A stretch of 64,000 bases of DNA from Microbacterium sp. M28. GTDB taxonomy: Bacteria > Actinomycetota > Actinomycetes > Actinomycetales > Microbacteriaceae. The stretch lies in NCBI RefSeq assembly GCF_025836995.1, contig NZ_CP107546.1:1116001-1180000 (forward strand), read 5' to 3'. The position numbers were made by a program, and so were the translations under genes. The notes beneath the pieces were generated by a model. That model worked only from the letters and a program-made list of their open reading frames with translations, ran no database searches and had not been told where the DNA came from. Below, piece after piece: positions 1-10,920 of the stretch (its first letter is position 1; every line of letters begins with the position of its first letter).

Positions 1-32
1 GCCTGGCGGCTGCGGCGGAGGGCAAACGATGA
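1..32 (+). CDS. C-terminal end of an upstream gene (partial)
   Basis: The frame beginning at base 3 reads L-A-A-A-A-E-G-K-R and stops at TGA 30-32. This stop overlaps the ATG of the next gene as ATGA, the usual coupling in this genome. Only the last nine residues are visible, so no function can be given. It suggests that the first glycosyltransferase gene lies inside an operon begun outside the window. Confidence 0.45.
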   Translation, partial: LAAAAEGKR

Positions 33-1159
33 CGAGGCAGTCCATCCTGGTGATGTCCTTCTCGACGCTCGTCTCCGATCCACGCGTGCTGAAGCAGATC
101 GATCTGCTGCGAGAGGACTACGACGTGACGACCTGCGGGTACGGCCCCGCGCCGGACGGGGTCGTCGGACATCACAGGATCCCTGATGACAGGGTGTATT
201 GGCGCTATCCGCGCGCGCTGGTGATCATGCGTCAGTTCCGCCGCGCATACCGGACCAACCCCGTCGTCTCCTGGGTGCGTGATCACGTGCGGGTCGGCGC
301 GTACGATATCGTCCTCGCGAACGACCTCGATGCCGTCGGCATCGGACTGGAGCTGCAACCGACGCGTGGTCTGCACGCCGACCTTCACGAGTTCGCTCCG
401 TTGCAGAACACCGAGCTGCTCAGGTTCCGCTTGTTCGTGGCACCTTTCATGCGTTGGCAGTTGCGCACGTTCGCGAGCAGGGCAGCATCGACGTCGACCG
501 TCGGTCCGTCCATCGCGCGGCGATACACGAAGGACTTCGGATTCACGCCGGCCGTCGTCATGAACGCGCCGCCCTTCGTCGAGCTCGAGCCGCAGCCTGT
601 CGGAGATACGATCCGCCTGGTACATGCCGGTGCGGCGCTGCGCAACCGGCGGCTCGAGGTTCTCATCGACGCGGTCGCCGCACTTCCGCAATCGCAACGG
701 CCGACCCTCGACCTGTATCTTGCGCCGAATGACGCCGGATACCTCGCCGAACTGACGGATCGATCCGCAGACGTCGAAGGCGTACGAGTGCTGGCGCCAG
801 TACCGTTCGCCGAGCTGATCCCGACTTTGCACAGGTACGACGTGGGCTTGCACGTGCTCGCACCGACGAACTTCAACAACACCTGGGCCCTTCCGAACAA
901 GTTCTTCGAGTACGTCCAAGCGCGCCTCGGTGTCGTCATCGGACCATCGCCGGAAATGGTAGCCCTCCTCGAGAGTCGCGGGTTCGGCGCGATCGCGAAA
1001 GACTTCGGCGCTGATGCGCTGGCCGCGGTTCTGGCTGGTCTGACGCGCGAAGAAGTCGTGGAGTGGAAGCAGCGCTCGCATGCGGTAGCACATGAGCTGT
1101 CGGCGCAGTCGCAGACCCAAGCCTGGTCCGACGCGATCGGAAAGATCGCGGCGAAATGA
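29..1159 (+). CDS. Glycosyltransferase, GT4-like
   Basis: A 376-residue soluble glycosyltransferase, probably cytoplasmic and acting on a lipid-linked glycan. The N-terminal Rossmann half carries the S-D-P-R-V-L-K-Q stretch seen near the start of many GT4-type enzymes. The C-terminal half has N-K-F-F-E-Y-V at about residue 290, where GT-B enzymes bind the nucleotide sugar. GGAG lies just before the ATG. The stop overlaps the following GT2 gene by 4 bases, so the two are translationally coupled. Donor and acceptor cannot be read from sequence; the surrounding genes argue for a wall or capsular polysaccharide. Confidence 0.8.
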   Translation: MTRQSILVMSFSTLVSDPRVLKQIDLLREDYDVTTCGYGPAPDGVVGHHRIPDDRVYWRYPRALVIMRQFRRAYRTNPVVSWVRDHVRVGAYDIVLANDLDAVGIGLELQPTRGLHADLHEFAPLQNTELLRFRLFVAPFMRWQLRTFASRAASTSTVGPSIARRYTKDFGFTPAVVMNAPPFVELEPQPVGDTIRLVHAGAALRNRRLEVLIDAVAALPQSQRPTLDLYLAPNDAGYLAELTDRSADVEGVRVLAPVPFAELIPTLHRYDVGLHVLAPTNFNNTWALPNKFFEYVQARLGVVIGPSPEMVALLESRGFGAIAKDFGADALAAVLAGLTREEVVEWKQRSHAVAHELSAQSQTQAWSDAIGKIAAK

Positions 1160-2229
1160 CCCCGCTCGTAGACGTCCTCGTCCCCGTGCACAGCCCGACG
1201 CGTCCGGTCCGTCGGCTCGTCGCGTCGGTGCTCCCGCATACGAAGGCTCCGGTGCGCATTCTCGTCATCGCGCACAACACGCCGGTGGAGGGGATCCACG
1301 AAGCGCTGGGGGAGTGGATCGCGGATGAGCGCGTCGAGGTCATTGCGTTCCGGGACGGGACGCGGTCACCCGCCGGCCCGCTGAGAGAGGGACTCGGGAG
1401 AGTCTCTGCACCGTACTTCACGAAGATCGACTCTGACGATCATCTCGCCCCTGGCGCGATCGATGCATGGTTGGAGACGGCGCGACGCCACCGGGCGGAC
1501 ATCATCATTCCGCGGATGACCGAGGATGCAGTCCGCGGCGGCTATCCGACTCCGCCGCGTCGCGCATGGCGCTGGGTGCTCGATCCGGTACGCGACCGCC
1601 TCGCGTATCGCACCTCCACGATGGGTTTGCTCGCGAGCGGCTTGGCCGATGCCGCATCGCCCACACTCGGCCTCGCCGTTGGCGAGGACATCGTACCCAG
1701 CATCGCGTTGTGGTTCAGCGGAGCGCGAGTCGCTCGGGCTCCCTGGCGAGCGGCATATCACGTCGGATCGGACGCCGTCGACCGGACCACGGCGAAGCCG
1801 CGGCCGTTGGAGGAAGAACTGGCGTTCATCGGGCCGCTGCTGGAGGCACCGGTGTGGCGGAGGATCGGCGAGGATGAGCGCAGCAGCATCGGAGCCAAGG
1901 TCTTGCGTGTGCACCTCTCGGGATCGGCACGTCGAGGAGCCGCGGCCGGATGGCAGGGCACCGACGCGCTCGCGGTCGCAGAGGCCGCGGCGCGGCTGGC
2001 CGAGGCTGCTCCCGGGATGCGTCGTTCGCTCTCCCGTCTCGACGACGCCTTCTTGGACGCGCTGCTGGCGCCAGAGGTCGACCCGGAGAGAATCGGCATG
2101 GCGGCGCTGCGCCGAGGCTCGTACCTCCGGCCAGGGGCGTTGATCCCATCGCGATCGCGGGATCTGCTGCGCACTGACGCGCCGCTGCGCTTCCTGTCAG
2201 CCTCGACTCTCGCGAGGCTCAGGGGATGA
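1156..2229 (+). CDS. Glycosyltransferase family 2 protein
   Basis: A 357-residue protein opening with the GT-A pattern V-D-V-L-V-P-V-H-S and carrying K-I-D-S-D-D-H at about residues 91-97, the metal-binding DxD-type motif of GT2. The remaining half is helical and not recognisable. It starts within the stop of the previous gene (ATGA) and its last 11 bases overlap tail to tail with the GT4 gene on the other strand. It probably adds a sugar in the same pathway as its upstream partner. Substrate unknown. Confidence 0.75.
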   Translation: MTPLVDVLVPVHSPTRPVRRLVASVLPHTKAPVRILVIAHNTPVEGIHEALGEWIADERVEVIAFRDGTRSPAGPLREGLGRVSAPYFTKIDSDDHLAPGAIDAWLETARRHRADIIIPRMTEDAVRGGYPTPPRRAWRWVLDPVRDRLAYRTSTMGLLASGLADAASPTLGLAVGEDIVPSIALWFSGARVARAPWRAAYHVGSDAVDRTTAKPRPLEEELAFIGPLLEAPVWRRIGEDERSSIGAKVLRVHLSGSARRGAAAGWQGTDALAVAEAAARLAEAAPGMRRSLSRLDDAFLDALLAPEVDPERIGMAALRRGSYLRPGALIPSRSRDLLRTDAPLRFLSASTLARLRG

Positions 2230-3328
2230 TGCTGCCGCGCGCGCGCGACGCCGCGGCGTAGGCAGCTTCATATCCGCGCATCACCTGCGCCGGCGCGAAC
2301 CGATCACCGATCGTCGCTGCGATGTCAGCCGCAGGCAGCTGGGGGCGCCCGAGCACCTCGAGCACTGCCTGGGCGTAAGCGTGCGGGACCTGCTCATGCA
2401 CGAGGCGACCGTTGCGGTCGTCGATGTACTCGGCCTGACCGCCATTCGCGCCCACCACGGCGATCCGGCCGTTCACGATCGCCTCGGCAGCCGACACGCA
2501 GAAATTCTCCCCCTTGGTCGGCAAAAGGAACACATCGCCGCGCTGCAGTTCGTCGATGACGCCCGCCATGTCGCGCACCCCCGTGACCGTCACTGCGCCA
2601 CTCATGCCGAGCTCGGCGGCTCGCGCGTGCACCTGTTCGCGCAGCGGACCGTCACCGACCCAGCGGAGTACCGCGTCAGGGTGACTACGGCGCACGAGCG
2701 CGAGAGCTTCGACCGCGCAGAGAGGGTCCTTCCGGTCGAGGAGGCCGCCGACCGCGACCAGCGTGGGAGCGCCGGGAACGCCGGGCGGCGGCACGACAGT
2801 CGACGCGGGCGGAACAATGCAAGGCACGATGCTCGTCGTGCCACGCCGGACACGGCGCACGGGCGCGGCGAGATACTCGCAGACTGCGGTCACGACATCC
2901 GGGCGCCGCAGGAGTCGGGTGAAGAGCGCGAGCAGTGGACGCGCCGAGGCGGCGACGGTCTCGGGGTTCGACAATGCGGACCAGTGCTCCGTGTGCACCC
3001 ACGGTCGGGATACCCGTCTGCCGATGAGCGCCAGCAAGGTGCTGAACGCCTGAGTATGCAGAACGTCGGCGTGAGACAGGTGAAGGCTCAGCTGCCTCCC
3101 TGCTCTGAGCCAGTCGCCAGGTCTGGACGTCCGCATCGGGATCCGCGTCACGCGGACCGTGCCGTGCTCAGTGCGGTCATCGGCTTCCGAGAGCAGGTCC
3201 GGGGCCGCGAGGTGGATGACGTGAACATCATGCCGCGTCGCGAGCAGCTCGGCGTCCTTCCGCACGAACACGCCGGAGCCGGGGGCCAGGGCGGTCGGGT
3301 ACCACGTGGTGACGAGAAGCACGCGCAT
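2219..3328 (-). CDS. Glycosyltransferase family 4 protein
   Basis: A 369-residue GT-B enzyme. It begins M-R-V-L-L-V-T-T-W-Y-P and has a glycine-rich G-S-G-V-F-V loop near residue 20, both typical of GT4. The C-terminal E-x7-E type motif is seen as G-E-N-F-C-V-S-A-A-E-A at about residues 270-280. The start lies 6 bases after a TAGGCT hexamer with no Shine-Dalgarno sequence, so translation is probably leaderless. Divergent from the acyltransferase gene. Likely an alpha-glycosyl transferase of the polysaccharide locus; specificity not inferable. Confidence 0.85.
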   Translation of the reverse strand: MRVLLVTTWYPTALAPGSGVFVRKDAELLATRHDVHVIHLAAPDLLSEADDRTEHGTVRVTRIPMRTSRPGDWLRAGRQLSLHLSHADVLHTQAFSTLLALIGRRVSRPWVHTEHWSALSNPETVAASARPLLALFTRLLRRPDVVTAVCEYLAAPVRRVRRGTTSIVPCIVPPASTVVPPPGVPGAPTLVAVGGLLDRKDPLCAVEALALVRRSHPDAVLRWVGDGPLREQVHARAAELGMSGAVTVTGVRDMAGVIDELQRGDVFLLPTKGENFCVSAAEAIVNGRIAVVGANGGQAEYIDDRNGRLVHEQVPHAYAQAVLEVLGRPQLPAADIAATIGDRFAPAQVMRGYEAAYAAASRARGSIIP

Positions 3329-3334
3329 CGGCTC

Positions 3335-3340
3335 AGCCTA
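3335..3340 (-). promoter_or_regulatory. Leaderless -10 element of the GT4 gene
   Basis: TAGGCT on the minus strand, 6 bases before the ATG at 3328. The divergent acyltransferase promoter is about 30 bases away. Confidence 0.6.
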
Positions 3341-3369
3341 TCAAGCGCGCAGTGACGTCGAGGCTGAAC

Positions 3370-3375
3370 TACACT
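3370..3375 (+). promoter_or_regulatory. Leaderless -10 element of the acyltransferase gene
   Basis: TACACT, 6 bases before the GTG at 3382. It lies inside the longest open frame, which begins with GTG at 3352, and so argues for the later start. Confidence 0.6.
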
Positions 3376-3381
3376 GGCGCG

Positions 3382-4500
3382 GTGCCAGCCTCCTCGAGAC
3401 GTCCTGATGCCTCCCCCTTGCCACCGTCGACGACGGTGACAGCCGCAGGTCGCCATCTCTATCTGGACGTCCTACGCGTCGTGGCCGTGTGCGGTGTGGT
3501 GTCGATCCACGTGTTCGGCGGCTTGATGACGAATGAGGCACGGCGCGGTGAGCTCGGTTGGTGGGGAGCGCTGATCTTCGACGCGGGCAACGTCTGGGTG
3601 GTGCCGATGTTCGTGATGGTGAGCGGGGCGCTCCTTCTCTCGCCGCGGGCTCATGCCGAAGGGCCAGCGGCCTTCTATCGTCGACGGCTTCTCCGGCTCG
3701 GCCCGGCATTCATCTTCTGGCAGCTCTTCTACATCCTGGTCGCGCGCATGGCGATCTCCGGACAGCAGCTGTCGGTCGGGGGAGTGATCGCGCTGTTCGC
3801 CGATGGCACGACCTACACGCATCTTTATTTCCTCTGGTTGATCGTCGGGTTGTACGCGGTCGCGCCCGTCCTGGCTCCCTTCCTCGCGCAGGGAGGACGC
3901 TCACGCGCGGTGGTGATGGCGGCGGTTGTCATGGCGCTCACGATCGCCACCTATACCAGCGCCTCGCTGCTCACCTGGGCCGGGCACCCGCGCAGTGTGG
4001 TTCTGACCGCATTCACTCAGTGGGTGCCGTATGTGGGCTTCTTCGTCGCGGGTATCGCGCTCCACGGCGTCGTCCTGAGTGGCGGACGACGCGCGATCGC
4101 GGTGATCGGATCTCTCGCCGCGATCGCCGCGGTCGTTCTCGAGGCGGGACTGGCGGCACCTGGATCGTTCCTCCGCGCTCTCATCCCGCTGGGGTACCCG
4201 ACGTTGCTGACCTCGATCGCCGTCGTCTGCCTCTTCCTGGCGGTGCAGTCGTTGCTCTCTGGTGTGCGTACGAGCAACCGTGTGCTCGCCGTGGTGCGCG
4301 CGCTGAGTGACGCGTCGTTCGGCGTCTTCCTCGTGCACTTCGTGCTGATGCTGCTGATGCGCCTCCTCTGGCCGGCGCTGGCCGAGGCTCAGAGCTCGTC
4401 GTTCCTCGTCGCCTTCTTCATGCTCGTGGTGCTCCTAATCGCGTCGTTCGCGATCTCGCTCGTCGCGCGCCGGATCCCTTATCTCCGGCGTCTCTTCTAG
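3382..4500 (+). CDS. Acyltransferase 3 family membrane protein
   Basis: About 372 residues from GTG 3382 (the frame is open from GTG 3352). After a cytoplasmic N-terminus it shows Y-L-D-V-L-R-V-V-A-V, the signature opening of acyltransferase-3 proteins, then around ten hydrophobic helices. The family moves acyl groups, often acetyl, across the membrane on to surface sugars. A W-L-I-V-G-L-Y-A-V-A-P segment at about residue 155 is also typical. Its final 66 bases overlap tail to tail with the membrane protein gene on the minus strand. It probably O-acylates the polysaccharide made by this locus. Confidence 0.85.
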   Translation: MPASSRRPDASPLPPSTTVTAAGRHLYLDVLRVVAVCGVVSIHVFGGLMTNEARRGELGWWGALIFDAGNVWVVPMFVMVSGALLLSPRAHAEGPAAFYRRRLLRLGPAFIFWQLFYILVARMAISGQQLSVGGVIALFADGTTYTHLYFLWLIVGLYAVAPVLAPFLAQGGRSRAVVMAAVVMALTIATYTSASLLTWAGHPRSVVLTAFTQWVPYVGFFVAGIALHGVVLSGGRRAIAVIGSLAAIAAVVLEAGLAAPGSFLRALIPLGYPTLLTSIAVVCLFLAVQSLLSGVRTSNRVLAVVRALSDASFGVFLVHFVLMLLMRLLWPALAEAQSSSFLVAFFMLVVLLIASFAISLVARRIPYLRRLF

Positions 4501-5694
4501 GACGGCGAGGACCGGCTCGCGTTCGGGCACGGCACCAGCAGCGGAATCCGAGAGGGCGAGCTCCGCGGCCGTCGTGGCCATGCGCTGTCGTGCATACGCG
4601 GCGAGCCTGTTGAAGGCGAGACACACGACGACAATGAAGAAGATGACGCCCGGTGTCGCATAGCGGAACTGCGTCGGCGTACCGTTCGTCACGTTGTAGA
4701 GACCGGTGGCCAGAATCGCGCCGAGCAGCAGATGCGACTCGACACGCCGCCACCAGATCACCATGCCGATCACGGCGATCGCGACGATGAACAGCAGGAT
4801 GCGGTCATAGCGCAGCATCGAATGCACATCGTTGTACAGGATGTTCCAGACCATGCGGGGGACAGCGAGCAACGCCCCGCCCAGGTTGTCGGCCCCGGCT
4901 TGACGCAAGAACTGGTCCAACTGCGAGAACGAGGGGAAGATCAGCATCTGTGCGAACTGCGACCCGAGCGAAGCGACCGTGACGACGATCGCCGGCCACA
5001 TCCACGCGCTGTTGCGTCTTTCCACGAGCGAGCCGAGAACCCACGCGACGATGAACGCGCCCGCGACGATCAGCGTTGCCTGACGCGTGAACGCACTCAG
5101 TACGGTCACACCCCCCGCCATCACCAGCCACCAGACGTTGCGACTGCGGACCCATCGCCAGGCCGCGATCAACGCCAGTGCCGTCCACAGCGCCGAGAGG
5201 GACTCGGTGAGCATGCTTCCGAAGAAGCTCATCAGGTAGAAGCTCCCGTTGACGAGTACGACCGTGGCAACGCCCGGGAGCCAGCCATAGCGGCGCGTGA
5301 GCAGAACGGTCATGGTCACGACCAACGCGATCGTGATCAGAAGGGTGGTCAGCGCGAGTCCGAACGGCCCGAAGAGCTTCACGAACGGCGCCGCGATGGT
5401 GGGCAGAACAACCCTGGGCTGGACGAGTCCCCAACCGAAAAGCAGATCCAACGGTGGTACGGGAACGTTGTACTGAGCTGCGAACTCGACTGTCCGCTCC
5501 CTTGCCACTTCGGCGGAATCGCCGCTGAAGCGGAAGGCCATCGCCAGGTAGTACCGAGAATCGGGCGAGAAGAAGACCTGGTAGCGGACGAACGCGGCAT
5601 AGCTGGCAACGAATGTCAGAGCCACCAGCCCCCATCCGAGCAGCGGCGCGGCGAGTCGGCTGAGTCGAGGCGCTTTGGTGAGTCGGGTTTCCAT
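4435..5694 (-). CDS. Multi-spanning membrane protein, GT-C-like
   Basis: A 419-residue protein with roughly ten membrane helices. The first outside loop contains F-F-S-P-D-S-R-Y-Y at about residues 42-50, an acidic motif in the place where GT-C glycosyltransferases keep a catalytic Asp/Glu, so a polyprenyl-phosphate-sugar-dependent glycosyltransferase is possible but unproven. The C-terminal 50 residues are charged and cytoplasmic. I chose M-E-T-R-L-T-K as start (5694) because TAACTT ends 8 bases upstream; an in-frame start 15 codons earlier exists. The 3' end overlaps the acyltransferase gene by 66 bases. Confidence 0.65.
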   Translation of the reverse strand: METRLTKAPRLSRLAAPLLGWGLVALTFVASYAAFVRYQVFFSPDSRYYLAMAFRFSGDSAEVARERTVEFAAQYNVPVPPLDLLFGWGLVQPRVVLPTIAAPFVKLFGPFGLALTTLLITIALVVTMTVLLTRRYGWLPGVATVVLVNGSFYLMSFFGSMLTESLSALWTALALIAAWRWVRSRNVWWLVMAGGVTVLSAFTRQATLIVAGAFIVAWVLGSLVERRNSAWMWPAIVVTVASLGSQFAQMLIFPSFSQLDQFLRQAGADNLGGALLAVPRMVWNILYNDVHSMLRYDRILLFIVAIAVIGMVIWWRRVESHLLLGAILATGLYNVTNGTPTQFRYATPGVIFFIVVVCLAFNRLAAYARQRMATTAAELALSDSAAGAVPEREPVLAVLEETPEIRDPARDERDRERRD

Positions 5695-5702
5695 TTCGTG
5701 AC

Positions 5703-5708
5703 AAGTTA
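5703..5708 (-). promoter_or_regulatory. Putative -10 of the GT-C-like gene
   Basis: TAACTT on the minus strand, 8 bases before the ATG at 5694. Confidence 0.45.
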
Positions 5709-5765
5709 GCACGCCATACCGCGGCGCCCACCAGCGCACTCAGCGGTATCGAACGGCGCACCCGA

Positions 5766-5771
5766 TAGACT
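5766..5771 (+). promoter_or_regulatory. Leaderless -10 element of wecB
   Basis: TAGACT, 8 bases before the GTG at 5780; no Shine-Dalgarno sequence lies between them. Confidence 0.55.
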
Positions 5772-5779
5772 CCGAACTC

Positions 5780-6847
5780 GTGAAGATTGTCTCAGTCGTG
5801 GGCGCGCGCCCACAGTTCGTCAAGCTCGCTCCGATTCACCACGCGGCGCTGGCCGCTGGCGTCGAGCACGTCATCGTACACACGGGCCAGCACTATGATC
5901 CTCTGCTGTCGGACGTGTTCTTCGAGGAACTCGGAATCGGCGCGCCGGACTTCCACCTCGGCGTGGGCAGCGGTTCTCACGGGAAGCAGACCGGTGCGAT
6001 GCTGGCGGCGCTGGATGATGTCTTCGCCGAAACGACGCCGGACTGGGTGCTCGTCTACGGCGACACCAACTCGACCGTGGCCGCGGCGCTCAGCGCAGTG
6101 AAGATGCACATCCCCGTGGCGCATCTGGAGGCCGGCCTGCGCAGCTTCAACCGTCGCATGCCGGAGGAGCACAACCGCGTCATGACCGACCACGCCGCTG
6201 ATCTGCTGCTGGCGCCGACGAAGGTCGCGGTCGACCACCTCGCCTCGGAGGGACTTGCCGAACGGACCGTGCTCGTCGGCGATGTGATGACCGACGTGCT
6301 CTACCAGGTGCGGGACACTCTCACCGGCACGGTTCCCGCGCTGGTGTCGGAGCTCTCGCTGCAGACCGGCGAATACTACGTTGCGACGATTCATCGAGCG
6401 GAGAACACCGACGACCCCGAGCAGCTGGCAGCGGTTGTCGCGGGCCTTGCGGGACTCGACCGCCCAGTCGTGCTTCTTGCTCACCCCCGGGTGGTCGCGA
6501 AGGCTGCGGAACACGGGATCGCATTGAACCAGGGGTCGCTGGTCGTGCACGAACCCTTGGCGTACAGGGATCTGATCGCCGCAGCGCTCACGAGTGCGGG
6601 CATCGTCACGGATTCCGGCGGACTGCAGAAGGAAGCCTTCCTTCTCCGGGTGCCCTGCACGACCGTGCGCACGGAGACGGAGTGGGTCGAGACGATTGAG
6701 CTCGGATGGAATGTTCTCGCGCGTACTGCAGAGGAAATCGCTGACGCGGTACGGCGCCCGGCGCCCGCGGAGACCGATGACGCGCCGTACGGTGACGGCG
6801 CCGCAGCGGCGCGTGTGATCTCCGAGTTGACGCAGACGTCGCGCTGA
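5780..6847 (+). CDS. wecB: UDP-N-acetylglucosamine 2-epimerase
   Basis: A 355-residue cytoplasmic enzyme interconverting UDP-GlcNAc and UDP-ManNAc. The GTG start gives V-K-I-V-S-V-V-G-A-R-P-Q-F-V-K, the family N-terminus. The diagnostic central segment G-D-T-N-S-T followed by H-L-E-A-G-L-R-S and M-P-E-E-H-N-R lies at about residues 92-135, and T-D-S-G-G-L-Q-K-E at about 275. Length is close to the usual 360-380. The downstream wecC would oxidise the product, so the pair should yield UDP-ManNAcA for a surface polymer. Confidence 0.92.
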   Translation: MKIVSVVGARPQFVKLAPIHHAALAAGVEHVIVHTGQHYDPLLSDVFFEELGIGAPDFHLGVGSGSHGKQTGAMLAALDDVFAETTPDWVLVYGDTNSTVAAALSAVKMHIPVAHLEAGLRSFNRRMPEEHNRVMTDHAADLLLAPTKVAVDHLASEGLAERTVLVGDVMTDVLYQVRDTLTGTVPALVSELSLQTGEYYVATIHRAENTDDPEQLAAVVAGLAGLDRPVVLLAHPRVVAKAAEHGIALNQGSLVVHEPLAYRDLIAAALTSAGIVTDSGGLQKEAFLLRVPCTTVRTETEWVETIELGWNVLARTAEEIADAVRRPAPAETDDAPYGDGAAAARVISELTQTSR

Positions 6848-6885
6848 GGGCAGGCGCGGCCGCCCTCGAGCATCGGCGCCCACGT

Positions 6886-6891
6886 TAGGAT
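6886..6891 (+). promoter_or_regulatory. Leaderless -10 element of wecC
   Basis: TAGGAT, 6 bases before the ATG at 6898. wecC can therefore be transcribed apart from wecB. Confidence 0.6.
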
Positions 6892-6897
6892 TGCAGC

Positions 6898-8199
6898 ATG
6901 CGTATTGTCGTCGTCGCCCTCGGAAAGATCGGGCTTCCCCTTGCCGTCCAGTTCGCCGATTCTGGTCATGACGTCATCGGGGTCGATGTCAATCAGGGCA
7001 CGGTCGACGCCGTCAACGCGGGTGTGGAGCCCTTCCCCGGCGAGGCGCATCTGCAGGAGAAGCTGACCGAACTCATCCCCGCGGGGCGCCTGCGGGCGAC
7101 GACCGATTATGCCGATGCGGTTCCCGGCGCGGACGCGGTCGTGCTGGTCGCGCCGGTGTTCGTCGACGAGCAGACGGGTGAACCCGACTTCCGCTATATG
7201 GACGCGGCCACGAACTCGCTCGCGGCGCATCTGACGCCCGGCACGCTGGTCTCCTACGAAACCACCCTGCCCGTCGGCACGACCCGCACGCGATTCACCC
7301 CGATGCTGGAGGCAGGGTCCGGTCTCACCCAGGGCGCCGACTTCCATGTCGTGTACTCGCCCGAGCGCGTGCTCACAGGCCGGGTGTTCGCGGATCTTCG
7401 CAAGTACCCGAAACTCATCGGTGCGCTCTCGGAGGAGGGCAATCGGCGGGCGCGGGAGTTCTACGAGGCGGTGCTGCAGTTCGACGAGCGCCCCGACCTG
7501 CCACGCCCGAACGGCGTGTGGGACCTCGGGACCACCGAGGCATCCGAAATGGCCAAGCTCGCAGAGACGACGTACCGCGATGTGAACATCGGCCTCGCGA
7601 ACCAGTTCGGCCTGTTCGCGGCAGCGCACGGAATCGATGTCTACAAGGTCATCGAGGCCTGCAACTCGCAGCCTTACAGTCATATCCACCGCCCGGGCAT
7701 CGCGGTGGGCGGGCACTGCATCCCGGTGTACCCGCGGCTGTACCTGTCGACCGACCCCGACGCGGATATCGTGCGGACTGCTCGCGAACTGAACGCGTCG
7801 ATGCCTGAGCGACTGGTGGCCCGCGCGGAGACGACGCTGGGATCCTTGGCCGGACTCACCGCGGTGGTGCTCGGCGCTGCGTACCGCGGCGGCGTCAAGG
7901 AGACCGCGTTCTCGGGAGTCTTCCCGACCGTTGAGGCGCTGAAGACCCGTGGGGCCGAGGTGCGAGTGCACGATCCGCTGTACACCGACGACGAACTGCG
8001 CGCGCTCGGATTCGAGCCGTACGAGCTGGGAGAACCGGCGGACATCGCGGTGCTGCAGACCGACCACGCCGACTACCGGACCCTCGCGCCGTCCCAGATC
8101 CCTGGCGTCAAGCTCCTCGTCGACGGCCGGGCGGCCACTGATGCTGGGCTGTGGGCAGGCACACCGCGCATCGTCGTCGGCACCGCCGGACAGGTCTGA
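6898..8199 (+). CDS. wecC: Nucleotide-sugar dehydrogenase, WecC-like
   Basis: A 433-residue NAD-dependent dehydrogenase of the UDP-glucose/UDP-ManNAc 6-dehydrogenase family. The N-terminal Rossmann motif reads A-L-G-K-I-G-L-P, the variant of G-x-G-x-x-G used by this subgroup. Y-S-P-E-R-V at about residue 160 and the catalytic cysteine in G-G-H-C-I-P-V-Y-P at about residue 273 are intact. The C-terminal domain (about 310-430) is complete. Next to wecB the most likely reaction is UDP-ManNAc to UDP-ManNAcA; a related UDP-hexose substrate cannot be excluded. Confidence 0.88.
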   Translation: MRIVVVALGKIGLPLAVQFADSGHDVIGVDVNQGTVDAVNAGVEPFPGEAHLQEKLTELIPAGRLRATTDYADAVPGADAVVLVAPVFVDEQTGEPDFRYMDAATNSLAAHLTPGTLVSYETTLPVGTTRTRFTPMLEAGSGLTQGADFHVVYSPERVLTGRVFADLRKYPKLIGALSEEGNRRAREFYEAVLQFDERPDLPRPNGVWDLGTTEASEMAKLAETTYRDVNIGLANQFGLFAAAHGIDVYKVIEACNSQPYSHIHRPGIAVGGHCIPVYPRLYLSTDPDADIVRTARELNASMPERLVARAETTLGSLAGLTAVVLGAAYRGGVKETAFSGVFPTVEALKTRGAEVRVHDPLYTDDELRALGFEPYELGEPADIAVLQTDHADYRTLAPSQIPGVKLLVDGRAATDAGLWAGTPRIVVGTAGQV

Positions 8200-8208
8200 T
8201 ACGCGGCA

Positions 8209-8238
8209 GCGCCTCGCGCGCCGGGCTGGGCGAGGCGC
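8209..8238. terminator. Stem-loop between convergent wecC and GT2 genes
   Basis: Nine-base perfect arms, GCGCCTCGC at 8209-8217 and its complement at 8230-8238, in the 105-base convergent gap. There is no T tract, so it is a candidate terminator only. Confidence 0.4.
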
Positions 8239-8304
8239 AGCACGACCTACGAAGAGCCCGCGCGTCGAAGGACCGGTGCTTCCTCGCGGGTGGCGCGGGG
8301 CGCG

Positions 8305-9283
8305 CTACCGGGTGGTGGTCGGTCGCTCGGCGGGTGCGACGAAAGGACCGTGCGTCGGCGTCGACGGCGTGGCCTGGATGTCCAGCTGCAGCGCGCTGAT
8401 CAGCATCTGGATACCTATCATCAGAGGTAGCGCGGCGAGCATCACCGTCGCGGCGGTGGCGACCACGGATCCGGCGATCTGGATCATCACCCAGATGCTT
8501 ATCCCGACGCCGACGATGAAAAGGAAAAGCCCGAGGAAGAGCAACAGCGCGATAGGCGAGAACGACCACAGGACGTATCGATACCAGATCCGACTCCAGT
8601 ACCCGACCGTGAGCCGGTTCAGCAACTCGGGGATCACTTTCCGCAGTTTGATGCTGGAGACCTCGTCGCCGTACACAGCCGGGATGGGCACATCGGTGGC
8701 GGAAACCTGAAGGATGTTGAGTTTGATGAGCAGATCATTCTCGAAGCTGTACCGTTTGGCGATCCGGTCCAGATCCACGCGCCGCAGCTCTTCGGTGCGC
8801 ACCGCGGTGTAGCCGTTCTGAGGGTCGAACAGGTTCCAGTAGCCGGACGCGAGTTTGTTCATGAATGACAGCACAACATTGCCGAAGACGCGATAGCCCG
8901 GCATGCCGCGGAAGGACTCCGGACCGTAGAACCGATTGGCCTTCGCGAAACCGAACCCCTCGTCGGTGACTTTGTCGAGCAGATCTGGCAGATATGCAGG
9001 ATTCATCTGCGCGTCGCCCGCCATCACGACGTTCACATCAGCACCGAGCTCCAGCGCCGCACGATGTGCGGTGATGATCGCGCCCCCGACGCCCAGGTTG
9101 ACCTCGTGCCGGATCAAGGTGACCCGCGGATCGTCGACGGCTTTCACGGCTGCACTGGTCTCGTCCGGGCTGCAGTCGTCGACGATCACGATGTGATCGA
9201 CGAAGGAGGGCATCGTCTCGATGACACGCCCGATCATCCGCTCTTCCTTGTAGGCAGGGACGACGGCCGCGATGACGGCGTTC

Positions 9284-9291
<8 letters not shown>
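8305..9291 (-). CDS. Membrane-anchored glycosyltransferase family 2 protein
   Basis: A 328-residue enzyme of the polyprenyl-phosphate glycosyltransferase type. The GT-A domain (about residues 5-230) begins A-A-V-V-P-A-Y-K-E-E and has I-V-D-D-C-S-P-D-E-T and the donor-site motif M-A-G-D-A-Q-M. Two hydrophobic segments at about 245-310 anchor it. ATG 9291 has GGAG nine bases upstream and overlaps the end of the GtrA gene. In GT2/GtrA pairs the GT2 makes polyprenyl-phosphate-sugar and GtrA is thought to flip it, so this pair probably supplies a sugar outside the membrane. Confidence 0.85.
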
Positions 9292-10910
<1,619 letters not shown>

Positions 10911-10920
10911 ACTCGATACC

